Of a stretch of 64,000 nucleotides of DNA, positions 54,939 through 64,000 are shown piece by piece; the stretch's first letter is position 1; every line of letters begins with the position of its first letter. The notes under the pieces were generated by a model. It made no database searches and was not told the origin of the DNA. It saw only the letters and a list, made by a program, of their open reading frames with translations. The position numbers and the translations under genes are program-made. The stretch comes from Melampsora larici-populina 98AG31 (Eukaryota > Basidiomycota > Pucciniomycetes > Pucciniales > Melampsoraceae): the NCBI RefSeq assembly GCF_000204055.1, contig NW_006768798.1, positions 834,168-898,167 of the forward strand, read 5' to 3'.

Positions 54939-55470
54939 TTGTTTTTGGAAACCACTATTTACCGCCCGGAACAAAAAACCCGAAGCCCCCTGTGTTTGGG
55001 GTAAAACCCGTAGAATACCCGCGGAGGACCGAGTAAATACAGTCTAGTAGCGGCCCCGCCGGGCAGTATGCCGGGCAGTTAGTGGGGGATGTATCGCCCC
55101 CTCTTACCTGTTTTGCCCTCAACCCACCGGGCAGCACCACCTTCACCTGATAACAAACTTGGCCACTTCACCAAATTCGACCATCCATTGAACCACCAAC
55201 CACCACAAAACCAACCAAACGGACCACCCCCCACGCAACCTACCACCAAACCTCTGCTCTATGGAGGGCAACCAACAACCAAAGGAGGACGAGGCGCAGG
55301 CCAAGACCATTTGCCTGATGATGGTGCAACACTTACTTTCCAAAACGATCAAGTCTTCATCAACTGACCTTTTGTTCCCCCCCCCTACCTTACAGCAGTA
55401 CCTCACGTTCTTCAGTATCACTTCCTTCCATCTCAATTGTGCAAACGGTCATCAATTTGTGTTGACAATC

Positions 55471-58400
55471 ATGTTTACAAATCGTATCCGGAACAAGACC
55501 GGGTCCAGCTCTTCAACCAACTCGCGTCCGATTGGCTCAAGCCAATCCCAGGCAACGCCGATTAATCCAGTCTATCAACCAACCCCATTACCACCTAACT
55601 ATTGGTACCCTCCTCCGGGTCTAGCTTACCCCAATCCCTTCTTATACTCCTCCGGAAACACAATTGCAGCCGACCAGCGGGGACAACCAGTGTTCATACC
55701 AAATCCCCTTTATAATTCAAACCCTGCCCTTCCAATACAGTCAAACACATCACAAAGTCACCCTTTCGGTCAAACTCCACTAACCATTGCCCAACAATCT
55801 CTACCTCCTCATCATGAAACAGGCACATTTCTAATGATGTTTCTGTACTGAGTTTGGAGTTTGACTGACTTGACTTTGTATCACTTATCTATAGTTATCT
55901 CAGAGGCCAACAATGCGGACCATGAGATCACTACTGATCTAGATGACTTCGAGACAGAGCGAGAAAGTGATTGGCCCCCAATTGGTGAGATTGGTGATTT
56001 GTAGAATCAAGTTCAATGATACATGATCTATGCTAACCACTTAATGAATTTGTTTCAATTTAGGCACTGAACCAGTACGTAGATTGGAGTCTCCTAAAAT
56101 CGGGAAACAGTTTCTCAAAAGGGAAGCCGGTCTTGATTATCTGAATGCTGTCGCACGGCATCAGGGTTATGTTTTATCTATCAAAAGCCACAAGACCAAC
56201 CATCATCAAATTATCCGTACTTATCTCGAGTGTTCAAAAGCCAGCAGTCACGTCAAAATCAAACCTCCGATTGAAACCAATGAATCTAAGGATCCGAAGC
56301 AAAAATGTCGCTCATCTTCAACTAAGAAGACAGGATGCACCTTTGAGGGGTCCCTGAACTTTCACTCCTCCAAAGGAAGATGGGTTGTGACATCAGATGG
56401 CGAAAAGAACCCTTCGAAAAAGAAGCATAATCACCCACCTTTTGAGAACCCCTACGATGAAAGCCGAAATCGACGATTTGGACCTGAAAACGACCAGAAG
56501 GTGGCTCTACTGACATCAGCAGGATGTAGGCCTCGCCAGATTCGAACTCTTCTCAAGTTGGCTAGTGGCGCAAACCCCCTTGTGCAGGATATCTATAACG
56601 CCCGTGCGCATCACAAGAAAGAATGGCTCAATGGCCGCACACCTATTGAGGGTTTATTCGATCTTGTAACCAAACTCAAGTGGGCTTTTCGTACCATTAC
56701 TTCAGCCGATGGAACTCTCCAATCTTTTTTTTTTGCGAGTACTAACGCAATCAGCCTCACTTGCCGGTTTGCTACCGTACTAGGCATCGATTGCACCTAC
56801 AAGACCAATTGGTTCAACTTACCTCTACTCCACATCGTTGGAACAACGAATGCTCACAAGTATTTCACGGTAGCATTGTGCTTCATGCACGGTGAAGTCG
56901 AAGAGCAGTACGAATGGGCTCTGCGCCAACTGAAGGAAATCATCTTTAACTCAAATGTGGCAAGTGAAGTCAAAGAAACCGAGATCAAAGACAATGAACA
57001 TCAAATACCAGAACCCGATGTCAAAATAGCCGACACCTATGTTCGGCTGCCCAAGACGTTTGTTACTGACGCGGAACAGGCTCTATCCAACGCTCTCAGT
57101 ACTGTATTCCCCGATTTGACTCACCTTCTCTGCATATGGCACATAAACGAAAACATCGCTAAGAACTGTAAGAAATCATTGGGCTCTGAATGGGACAATT
57201 TCATTGCCGCATGGAATCAGTTCTGTTTTTCTTCAACACTTGAAGAATACGACTGCAACATGAAAGCTATGACCACTATAGCTAAGAAACACAATATCCT
57301 CACCTACCTGGAACGCACTTGGCTGTATCAAACAAACAAATTTGTCCTTCTCTTCACAGCCTCGACTCCTCACTTTGGGAATTTATCTACCTCTCGAGTT
57401 GAAGGTAGTCATTTTGGTTTGAAAACATTCATTGAAGGACGGAACAACAACTTTCTCACATGCTTCTATGCTTTCAAACGTCACGGTGAGCATCAGTTCA
57501 ACGAGATTACGGTATCAATTGGAATTGAGCGTGGTAAAACCCTTCAAGACGTACCTGATTTCCTTGAGAAATTGCATGGTAAAGTCACTCAATTTGCAAT
57601 CAAGCAAATTGCACAACAGGATCAGCTTCTCTCTCAGCCCAACAGCGACTGGCCTTGCTCTGGTACTTTCAGGACTAGCTGGGGATTGCCCTGTTCACAC
57701 AACATCGCTGTGGAACGTCGACAATCTAAACACTTATCACTCAATCTGATTCATGACCAATGGCAAATGGGCATGGATATTGCTCCTGAATCTCACGATG
57801 GCCTTCAAGCAGCAGCAAGATCGAACTTCAACTTGTTACTCTCACTTCCCAAACATTCCCTCCGTAAGATATATGAAGATGTGAATTTGATCAAGACCGG
57901 TCGCTACGCCCTAGTGCCCATATTACCCCCAATTGTCAAGGTTAACAACAAAGGGCGACCACAAACTGGCAGCCAAAAAAATCCTGCTACCTCTAAATAT
58001 AGACGTTGGAAATCAAAGCATGAGGTTGAAGAGGCTAAGACAAAACGGGTCAATAAATGTGGAATTTGTAGGAAGGGCGGCCATACTAGAACCACATGTC
58101 CTAAACTTTCAAAGGAGGTTGCTTCCGATGAAGAAGAATCCGTTGAAGATAATCCTGATGAAGAAGATCACCAATCAGTTGAAGATAATCCCGATGAAGA
58201 AGACAAACATTGAGTTGAAGATCATCAAGATCATTTAGTTGAAGGTCATCAAGATGATTCAAATGAAGAAACTGAATCACTTCCATCTATATCTATTTCA
58301 ATTCCCAAGGAAATTTACAAGTGTAGTAAGTGTCAAAAAGCAGGACATCGGATTGATACATGTAAAGAGGAGATTCAGACCCTGGAAACCAATTCAATGG

Positions 58401-58658
58401 ACAACATTCCAAAAGACGACCATAGCAATAGTCTCAAAAAGTTGGTCCGACTCAGACGATGGAAAGATCCTTTGTCCTTTTTGTGATGAAGAAATGCCTT
58501 CCCAACCTTCAAACAAGCTCTTATCAATGCAGGAAGAACTCCTAGCAATGCCAAACATCACCCAGGGGATTGGACGCCCTGGAGCAAGAAACCTACCTGT
58601 GAGTAAGTTTGCTTTCAAAATGGAAGTTTCCCTAGATTGATGTCTTGTGTTCTTCTAG
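55471..58658 (+). pseudogene. MULE2 transposase (FAR1-like, MULE, zinc knuckles)
   Basis: Predicted exons are 55471 (or 55261)-55822, 55895-55984 and 56064 onward. The first intron would be GC-AG. After a Pro/Ser/Gln-rich leader and an acidic segment comes a FAR1-like zinc region (YLECSKASSH, STKKTGCTF, KKKHNHPPFENP). The MULE domain follows with GIDCTYKTNWFNLP, CFMHGEVEEQYEWAL, FVTDAEQALSNALS and HLLCIWHINENIAK, then a SWIM-like GLPCSHNIA. Zinc knuckles are CGICRKGGHTRTTC and, past the stop, CSKCQKAGHRIDTC. TGA at 58211-58213 sits in a repeated Glu/Asp-rich linker. A one-base frame change near 58420-58440 leads into the RTC4-like part. Confidence 0.85.
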
Positions 58659-59300
58659 TACATCCAAAGGGCATCGTTTTGTCAACTCCACGATGCAGAG
58701 CGTGAAGTCATACCTATGGGTGTTAGCCAAGGATGGCCTACATCTATTGACTTCAAAGCCCTGAAAAGGTATGTTGCCGAAGCTCTCTTACCCTCTGTGA
58801 CCGAGATTTCTGACATGTTTGTTCACAAACAGCCAAATAGAGTCTCATTTTGATATTCTTGTCAAAATCATCAAGAAACAGCTCTGATCTTCTTACTTAG
58901 AACTTGCACGCGAGAAGTATACTGGTGGTCGTCAGATGTTGAGTTTGGCGGCCCAATTCAATGATTTTGAAGTGGAACAACCTGGGTAGTGAGTCAAAAG
59001 TTCTGAATTTTCGGAAATATTTCATGACCACTGACCTTTTCTACTCCCAGCTATGGATACAAAGGTTTAGAAATTATCATTTCCACACTCGAGTCACTCC
59101 TCTTATCAGATTCATCAAAACACCCACTCACCAAAGAAAGTGTAGCACCTCTGAAACCCAACAGCTTCATTCAATGTGTGTTAGTTCCCAAAATCAGCCT
59201 CACATTAATAGCTGAAGATCTTGGTTTGCCTCGGAAGGATCCCAAGGTCAAAGCAACTCTCGAGGCGAGTCAATATTTTGGAACCGTTGTATTTCCGGTT
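58440..59300 (+). pseudogene. RTC4-like domain segment of the MULE2 gene
   Basis: Exons to 58598, then 58659-58768, 58833-58985 and from 59051; introns are 60, 64 and 65 nt, GT-AG and phase-consistent. The segments read SDSDDGKILCPFCDEEMP, then YIQRASFCQLHDAERE, GWPTSIDFKALK, IESHFDILVKII, YTGGRQMLSLAAQF, FEVEQPGYGYKGLEII and FIQCVLVPKISLTLIAEDLGL. This order matches the RTC4-like domain (restriction of telomere capping 4 family) of fungal proteins, whose biochemical role is poorly known. TGA at 58885-58887 interrupts the frame. The domain continues without break into OTU. Confidence 0.7.
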
Positions 59301-60008
59301 GACGAGTGCGGGGAGGTGAAGGAAAAGGCCGAAGAAGTAGTGAAGACTGTAATTACGCGTTTCAACAGCAAAGAGCAATTGATTTTGAATCAACTTCCAG
59401 CACCTGTTGCACCTTACATCAAATCCATTCACGATCCTCCTCCTTTTGGTAATTGTGGATTCTACGCAATTGCAGCATCAATGAATATGTTTTCAGAAGA
59501 CGCCTACCTTGTTGTCCGGAAGAAATTGATAGATGAACTCTCTTTATACTCTGAAGATCATATCAAGTTGATATCAACCCCATCCAAACGTCCCCGTAGG
59601 AATACAAAGGTTTGGCAATCAATTGCCGAGGACTTTGTACAAGAGATCCTTGGTTGGCTTGCTCATGAAGGGTTCTCTTGCGGTCAGGAATACTGGTTGA
59701 GGATGCCGACACTGGGATTCATAATTGCCAGTGCGTTTGACAAACCTGTGATCTATTTTACTCCATCCAGAAGCAATTGTTACACTTTCTTCCCATACCG
59801 AAAACCTTCTAACAAACAAACCACTCCAATAATACTAGCTTTTGTCAATAATCAGCATTTTGTAAGTCTTGGATGTGGGCCCGATTTGGTACCTTTTCCA
59901 GAAGTGTATGGAAATGTGCTAAACTCAGAGTTGCTTAAATCAACTGAAGTAGCAGGATGGATTGAGGTATTTCAGATTGAGATGGAAATGTGGGCATCCT
60001 TAGTTTAA
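59051..60008 (+). pseudogene. OTU-like cysteine protease part of the MULE2 gene
   Basis: The last exon carries the end of the RTC4-like domain (ASQYFGTVVFPVDE), then OTU: HDPPPFGNCGFYAIAASMN with the catalytic Cys in GNCGF, IASAFDKPVIYF, CYTFFPYRKP and the catalytic His in NNQHFVSLG. The exon is open to its stop at 60006-60008. The layout parallels the MULE1 OTU (AFSRPVVIM, CMTFFPF, NGHWVSISF). Expected activity is deubiquitination. Because the reading frame is shared with the upstream domains, it is probably part of one polyprotein. Confidence 0.85.
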
Positions 60009-60499
60009 ATTTGCTCTGATGTTTGTCAATCTTTGTTTGTCGTCCCTTTATTGTTTTCTTTCTTTCTTACTTTGAAATTAATATACAAGTCTATACAAGT
60101 CTCTAAAATCTCTTGAATATCAATACTCACCACATTTCGCAAAATGTGGTGTCTTGAACATTGCTATGGAAATCCCAAGGACATCCAGACAAAGCAAGCC
60201 ACACTCACACTCAAGTCAAATGAAGAAATGAAACCGGGCAGAAAGTCAGATAACGCCCGGGCGGTATCTGGCAGGGGGGCGTTGGGTTTCTCGATTCCGG
60301 GCGGTAAATAGTGGTTTCCTTGTTTTTTCCTTCCTATTCTAAAACTAAATATTTATATCAAAGTTTTAGGTCCCGTTTGGTTTGTTTTTGCATATTATAT
60401 GCCATGAAAACAAGATTTTGTTTTGCCCCTATATGAAGGGGCAGATAGAGATATATTCATATTTTGGGAATCAAGACTTCCAAACAGCAATCCAAAAAA

Positions 60500-60521
60500 G
60501 GTCAACAGACATCTGTTGACC
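60500..60521. repeat. Palindrome near the Harbinger 5' end
   Basis: GGTCAACAGA-CA-TCTGTTGACC is a 10-bp perfect inverted repeat with a 2-nt centre, lying ~130 bp inside the presumed 5' terminus. It could bind a dimeric protein such as the element's Myb-like accessory protein; that is conjecture. Confidence 0.5.
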
Positions 60522-60952
60522 TCCATTGATCATATCACTGTTTGGTAATGATAATAATGAAATACAATCTGATCAATTTTCCCCCCCAAAAAAACCAAAA
60601 TGGTCATTAAAGACCATTCTCATCTTCTTCATTCACCTACCACTAGTTTCATCCCAATTGACTTGCAATGTCCTCGTACGGCAGGACTTTGAGTCCTATT
60701 GCGCACCGTCCTTGATCTGTTTCAAGGGCTCTTGTGGTTCATCACCACTCCCAAACCCACAAACTATTACAATTACACTTCATTAAAACGGTTCTTGCCA
60801 CTTCAGAACATCATTTTGCCATGTTCTCATATCTGAGCATTGGCACTCAGATCTGTATTCAACAGTTGCTTCCACAAATTTACAAAACACCACACCTCAC
60901 TTCCATGCTCAGTGGTCAAGCTTGGATTGATGAGCTTATTAATCATCCCAAC

Positions 60953-62155
60953 TCTCGTGGTGGGCGTGGCGTGAAAAGCACGCCTTTTGGGCGCGCCCCC
61001 ATGCCCACGCCTGGGCGCGCCCAAAAAGTCAAAATATGGGGTGGGCGCGCCCTTTGAGCAAGTACTGTTGGTCTTCGGCTTTCTCATCGTTTCCTCACAC
61101 CCCACCACCTCCATTCTTGCCCAAGGACAAGACGAAGACATCAATTGAGTGGATCAAACCAACTGCAAGCTTTAGAACCCAATGGACAGGTTTCCTTATG
61201 TCAAAGACTCAACATGGCACCAAAAACCGGAGGCTTGCTCAACTTCAGTATTGTGAAGTTGAGGTGGATGGTAAGCCAAGTAGCTTAGCCAATCATATAA
61301 AGAATAAATGCTCTGCCGTGTCAATCTCACAGAAGTCAGAGTATCAACAATTGATGATTGCCGAGAACAACGAGAAAACAGCTGAACCAATCAAGACAGT
61401 CAATTCATTGACCACCTCAACAGCGTCCAACTTTCCCCTTGTTCCATAATTGAAACTTGTACATGATTTTGCTTTGCTTCATCAATGTTCAGAACACGGT
61501 AGTGGATGATTCTGACAATGAATCATGGGACAAAGATGATCTCTTTATTTGATTCTTAACATTTTCTTTGTCCTTTATTCAAGTTGTTGCGTTCAACTAG
61601 AGCGCACTATGATGAAGACAGAAAGGGTAATTTAGCATTTCATGATAAACAACACTACACAACAGAAAAACAAGATCAAGACCTACCTAGAGCGCACGAT
61701 GATGAAGACAGAAAGGGTGAGGAAAAAGGGAACCCTTTCTGGTCGCGGCTCTAGGTAGAATATATACAAGTATGATTATGTAATTGTACGTAATAAATAA
61801 AGCACACGCCAAGGATCATGTGATCCATCAATAGACTTTGTACAATAGACTGGGAAAGCACACAAGACTAATAAGTAGGTAATGGAATGAAGTGATGTAA
61901 CAATGTTCTCATGATGTCAGCACAAGAATTACAACACAAGTAATACATTATCTGCAAGAATCGGTCTTCCTCTTTTAACACTTTGAACGGTTCTTTTGTA
62001 ATTTTTTGATCATCTTTTTTATTTTTTTTTATTTTTCTTGGTTTTGTGTACCCAAAAGGCGCGCCCTTGGTGCCCCCACTATAGGCGCGCCTTTGAAAAA
62101 TTTGAAAAGGCGCGCTGGGCGCGCCCTGAATTCAAACCCCGCGCCCACCACGAGA
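60953..62155. mobile_element. hAT-like element inserted in the Harbinger gene
   Basis: Ends are TCTCGTGGTGGGCG and CGCCCACCACGAGA. The 8-bp target duplication ATCCCAAC lies at 60945-60952 and 62156-62163, the hAT hallmark. GC-rich subterminal GGCGCGCC motifs occur at both ends. Inside, an open frame at 61036-61449 (+) encodes a BED-zinc-finger-like stretch (QYCEVEVDGKPSSLANHIKNKC) without a transposase core, so this is a truncated, probably non-autonomous copy of 1203 bp. A ~32-bp direct repeat, CTAGAGCGCAC.ATGATGAAG, lies at 61599 and 61688. Confidence 0.85.
61036..61449 (+). pseudogene. BED-type zinc-finger remnant of the hAT element
   Basis: A 137-codon frame. The region around FRTQWTGFLMSKTQHGTKNR then QYCEVEVDGKPSSLANHIKNKC resembles the BED domain that opens hAT transposases (C..C, then H and C). 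The first Cys of the pair appears replaced. After about 90 residues the frame becomes low in recognisable content and stops. No RNase-H-like core follows. Confidence 0.45.
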
Positions 62156-63251
62156 ATCCCAACCAATCAGTCTTCTATGAGAATCTTGGCATGCAAAAGC
62201 ATGTATTGTTTGAACTACGCTCAGTTCTCCAAGATGCTGGAATCCTAGTAGACTCACATTTTATCACAGTGACTGAGAAATCAGCTCTCCTACCCTATAC
62301 TCTCATAATGTGTCTCTCTAACCGCAAACTTCAGAACCGTTTCAAAAGACCTGCTGACAGTATTTCTAAGTCGGTTTTTTTAAAAAAAAATATCACTTTC
62401 TTCTAACATATCTTATTTTGATTAGAATAATTAATCAGCTTGTCAAGGGAATCTCTGATAATGTAGATTTACTTGAAAAATACATTCCTCTTCTTGATGC
62501 CAACACACCGCTCCCTGACAATTTCTCCGGAAATCCCAAGTTCATGCCTTACTTTAAAGACTGCATTGGTGCAGTTGACGGTCCCCACATTCCAGTTACT
62601 CCACCACCTTCTGAATATATTCCTTTCTCTAATCCCAAAGGCTACACTTCTCAAAACGTCCTTGCTGCATGCAATTTCAACATGGAATTTATTTATTACT
62701 GGTTGGAGCTGAAGGAAGTATGGCTGACGGTGCGCTTTAGAGTTTGGCTTGAAGTTGTGACCTTGCCATTCCAGTGGGGAAGTACTATCTTGGTGATGCT
62801 GGCTTTGCGCTCACCGAGAATTGTCTTGTTCCTTTTTGAAAAGTCTGTTATCATTTACAAGAGTGGGAAAAGAGGGGTTTCAGGTCAGCATTCTTTGTCT
62901 ATCATCCTTTTCATCAATTTCAATCCTTATTCTTATCTTTTTCCACCATTTCCATCCTTTCATCTTAGACCAATGAATAAAGAAGAACTTTTCAATCTTT
63001 GACACACTAGTGCTTGTAACGTCATTGAGCGTGTTTTTGGAGTCTGCAAGAAACACTTCAGTATCATGGCTCACAGGTGTCAATATACTATGGAGATACA
63101 GATTTCTATGGTTACTGTTATGTATTTTATTCATAATTTCATACATGTGAAGGATCCACAAGAAGAAGATCCGCAATTTGGAGCTGATTTCACGCCAGAC
63201 ATTCAAGATCCGACTCAAACTTCCACTCAAGATCAAACTGATAATCTATAA

Positions 63252-63881
63252 CCTTATGGTAGTACCACTCAAGGTAATAACAATGCTAGAATGCTTCGAG
63301 ATTCAATTGCAGATGCTATGTGGGTAGATTAATAAAAAAAGACTGCAAGAAGACAGCAGTGAAATTGTAGCAGGCAAAGACATGGGAAACCCATCCCATA
63401 TCCAGGTGCTGAAATGATTGGTCTCATGTATAGATACAACCTTATTTAGTTTTTATTTTACATTTATCAATCAAAGGTTTGATTGTTTCTCACTGTAATC
63501 AATGCAAATCTCACTGAACTCATCCATTGTGAGATGATGATCTGGCAGCAAAAATTACATGTGTTGTTTTTTTATTGCTGAGCATCAAACAAATAACTAA
63601 TAGCTGTGTATAATGATGTGTACATACAAGCATCTGAGTAATAACATTCTGAGTAATAACATATCAATTTAATCCTGTGTCTGAGAAAACATACAGGAAC
63701 AAGGCTACATGTACAGAGGAAGAAAGATGAAGAAATTATATAAATAGATAAAAGAATACTCAAAATCATAAATTGAATAAACAAATGAGATGATGAATAG
63801 AGTGAAGAAAGAATGAAAGAAAGAAAATAAAGCACATCAACATGTAGCAAGGATATGTTTGAAGTGATTGAAAGGACTCAC
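63252..63881. other. Intergenic, no gene recognised
   Basis: AT-rich and non-coding as far as I can tell. The frame at 63572-63850 (-) translates A/T-rich DNA into a hydrophobic low-complexity peptide and is not credible. Confidence 0.4.
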
Positions 63882-64000
63882 CTAAAGCTTGAATTTAAGC
63901 CACTTGTCACGTTCCTTGGCTGGAGTACCGATGTAAGTCTCAGCCAACAAAGGCTGGACTAAAAATGACTCAATAGCCTTCCAGCTCTGTTCTCGAGTAA
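63882..64000 (-). CDS. 3' end of an unidentified gene, running off the window
   Basis: On the minus strand the last 119 bases encode an open frame ending SFLVQPLLAETYIGTPAKE, then RDKWLKFKL and TAG at 63884-63882. Amino-acid composition is protein-like, without the low complexity of neighbouring chance frames. A strong donor-like AGGTGAGT overlaps the stop, so the exon could alternatively splice in another frame. I do not recognise the family. Confidence 0.4.
   Translation of the reverse strand, partial: TREQSWKAIESFLVQPLLAETYIGTPAKERDKWLKFKL

Larger units (their letters stand above)
54947..60319 (+). mobile_element. MULE2: Mutator-like element with RTC4-like and OTU domains
   Basis: Terminal inverted repeats GGAAACCACTATTTACCGCCC and its complement are flanked by TTGTTTTT on both sides (54939-54946, 60320-60327), an 8-bp duplication in the Mutator range. 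The low-complexity target makes the TSD less decisive. Subterminal CCGGGC/GCCCGG motifs recur at both ends. The element is 5373 bp and encodes one long multi-exon gene on the plus strand. Confidence 0.85.
60369..63251 (+). pseudogene. PIF/Harbinger transposase gene, interrupted by hAT element
   Basis: The 5' end may be GGTCCCGTTTGGTTTG near 60370. Coding runs LTSMLSGQAWIDELINHPN to 60950, then after removal of the hAT insert (60953-62155 plus one target copy) continues QSVFYENLGMQKHVLFELR. After a probable intron near 62370-62425 it reads DDE_4-type transposase: FKDCIGAVDGPHIPV, SQNVLAACNFNMEF. Then in other frames GKYYLGDAGFAL, FNL-stop-HTSACN and VIERVFGVCKKHFSIM. The TGA at 63000-63002 stands where Harbinger proteins have Arg in NLRH. 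Frame changes occur near 62700-62850. A second 3' terminus was not found, so the element end is unknown. Confidence 0.8.

Overview
The window looks like a transposon-dense, AT-rich chromosome segment of a basidiomycete. A rust fungus (Pucciniales) is my best guess. This rests on the density and mix of element families, short GT-AG introns of about 58-75 nt in both the host gene and the element genes, and Ser/Asn-rich proteins. The species is an inference. A 100-N scaffold gap lies at 38901-39000.

Layout. 1-12361: gene-poor DNA with old inverted repeats, one LTR-like dispersed repeat (9738-10713) and a TA-flanked MITE (11440-11712). 12362-15387 (-): the one convincing complete host gene, a four-exon NmrA/SDR-like NAD(P)-binding protein with a long Ser-rich N-terminus. 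15388-22241: intergenic DNA with a GC-rich MITE (16822-17147), a dispersed repeat and a foldback element. 22242-23739: possible LTR and truncated Ty3/gypsy gag.

23740-39422 carries a large Mutator-like element (MULE1, transposase plus OTU protease, minus strand). It is split by a tyrosine-recombinase retrotransposon of Ngaro/PAT type (25442-35724) with split direct repeats. That element is split by a Helitron (28862-33066), which carries a decayed SulP/STAS gene fragment and is itself split by a 668-bp MULE-type MITE (32285-32952). Each junction can be defined to the base. Removing each insert restores an open reading frame or, for the MITE, leaves a 9-bp target duplication.

39423-~51960: a degraded copia element (copia1, plus strand), interrupted by an LTR-like repeat block (41719-43440) and by a nearly complete second copia (copia2, minus strand, 44386-51326, CAATT target duplication). 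The 3' LTR of copia2 holds a 985-bp Harbinger-like element. 52420-53345: inverted second copy of the 9738-10713 repeat. 54362: a second Helitron 5' end. 54947-60319: a second MULE (MULE2) whose transposase, zinc-knuckle, RTC4-like and OTU-protease parts form one multi-exon gene. 60369-63251: a PIF/Harbinger transposase gene interrupted by a hAT element (60953-62155). 63882-64000 (-): the 3' end of an unidentified coding region running off the window.

Most promising observations: (i) the Ngaro-type element has four predicted introns that all keep frame and join Gag to Pol, with YR following through an ATGA overlap; (ii) MULE2 combines transposase, RTC4-like domain and OTU protease; (iii) a four-deep nested insertion is readable to the base; (iv) stops from C-to-T type changes recur across unrelated element families.
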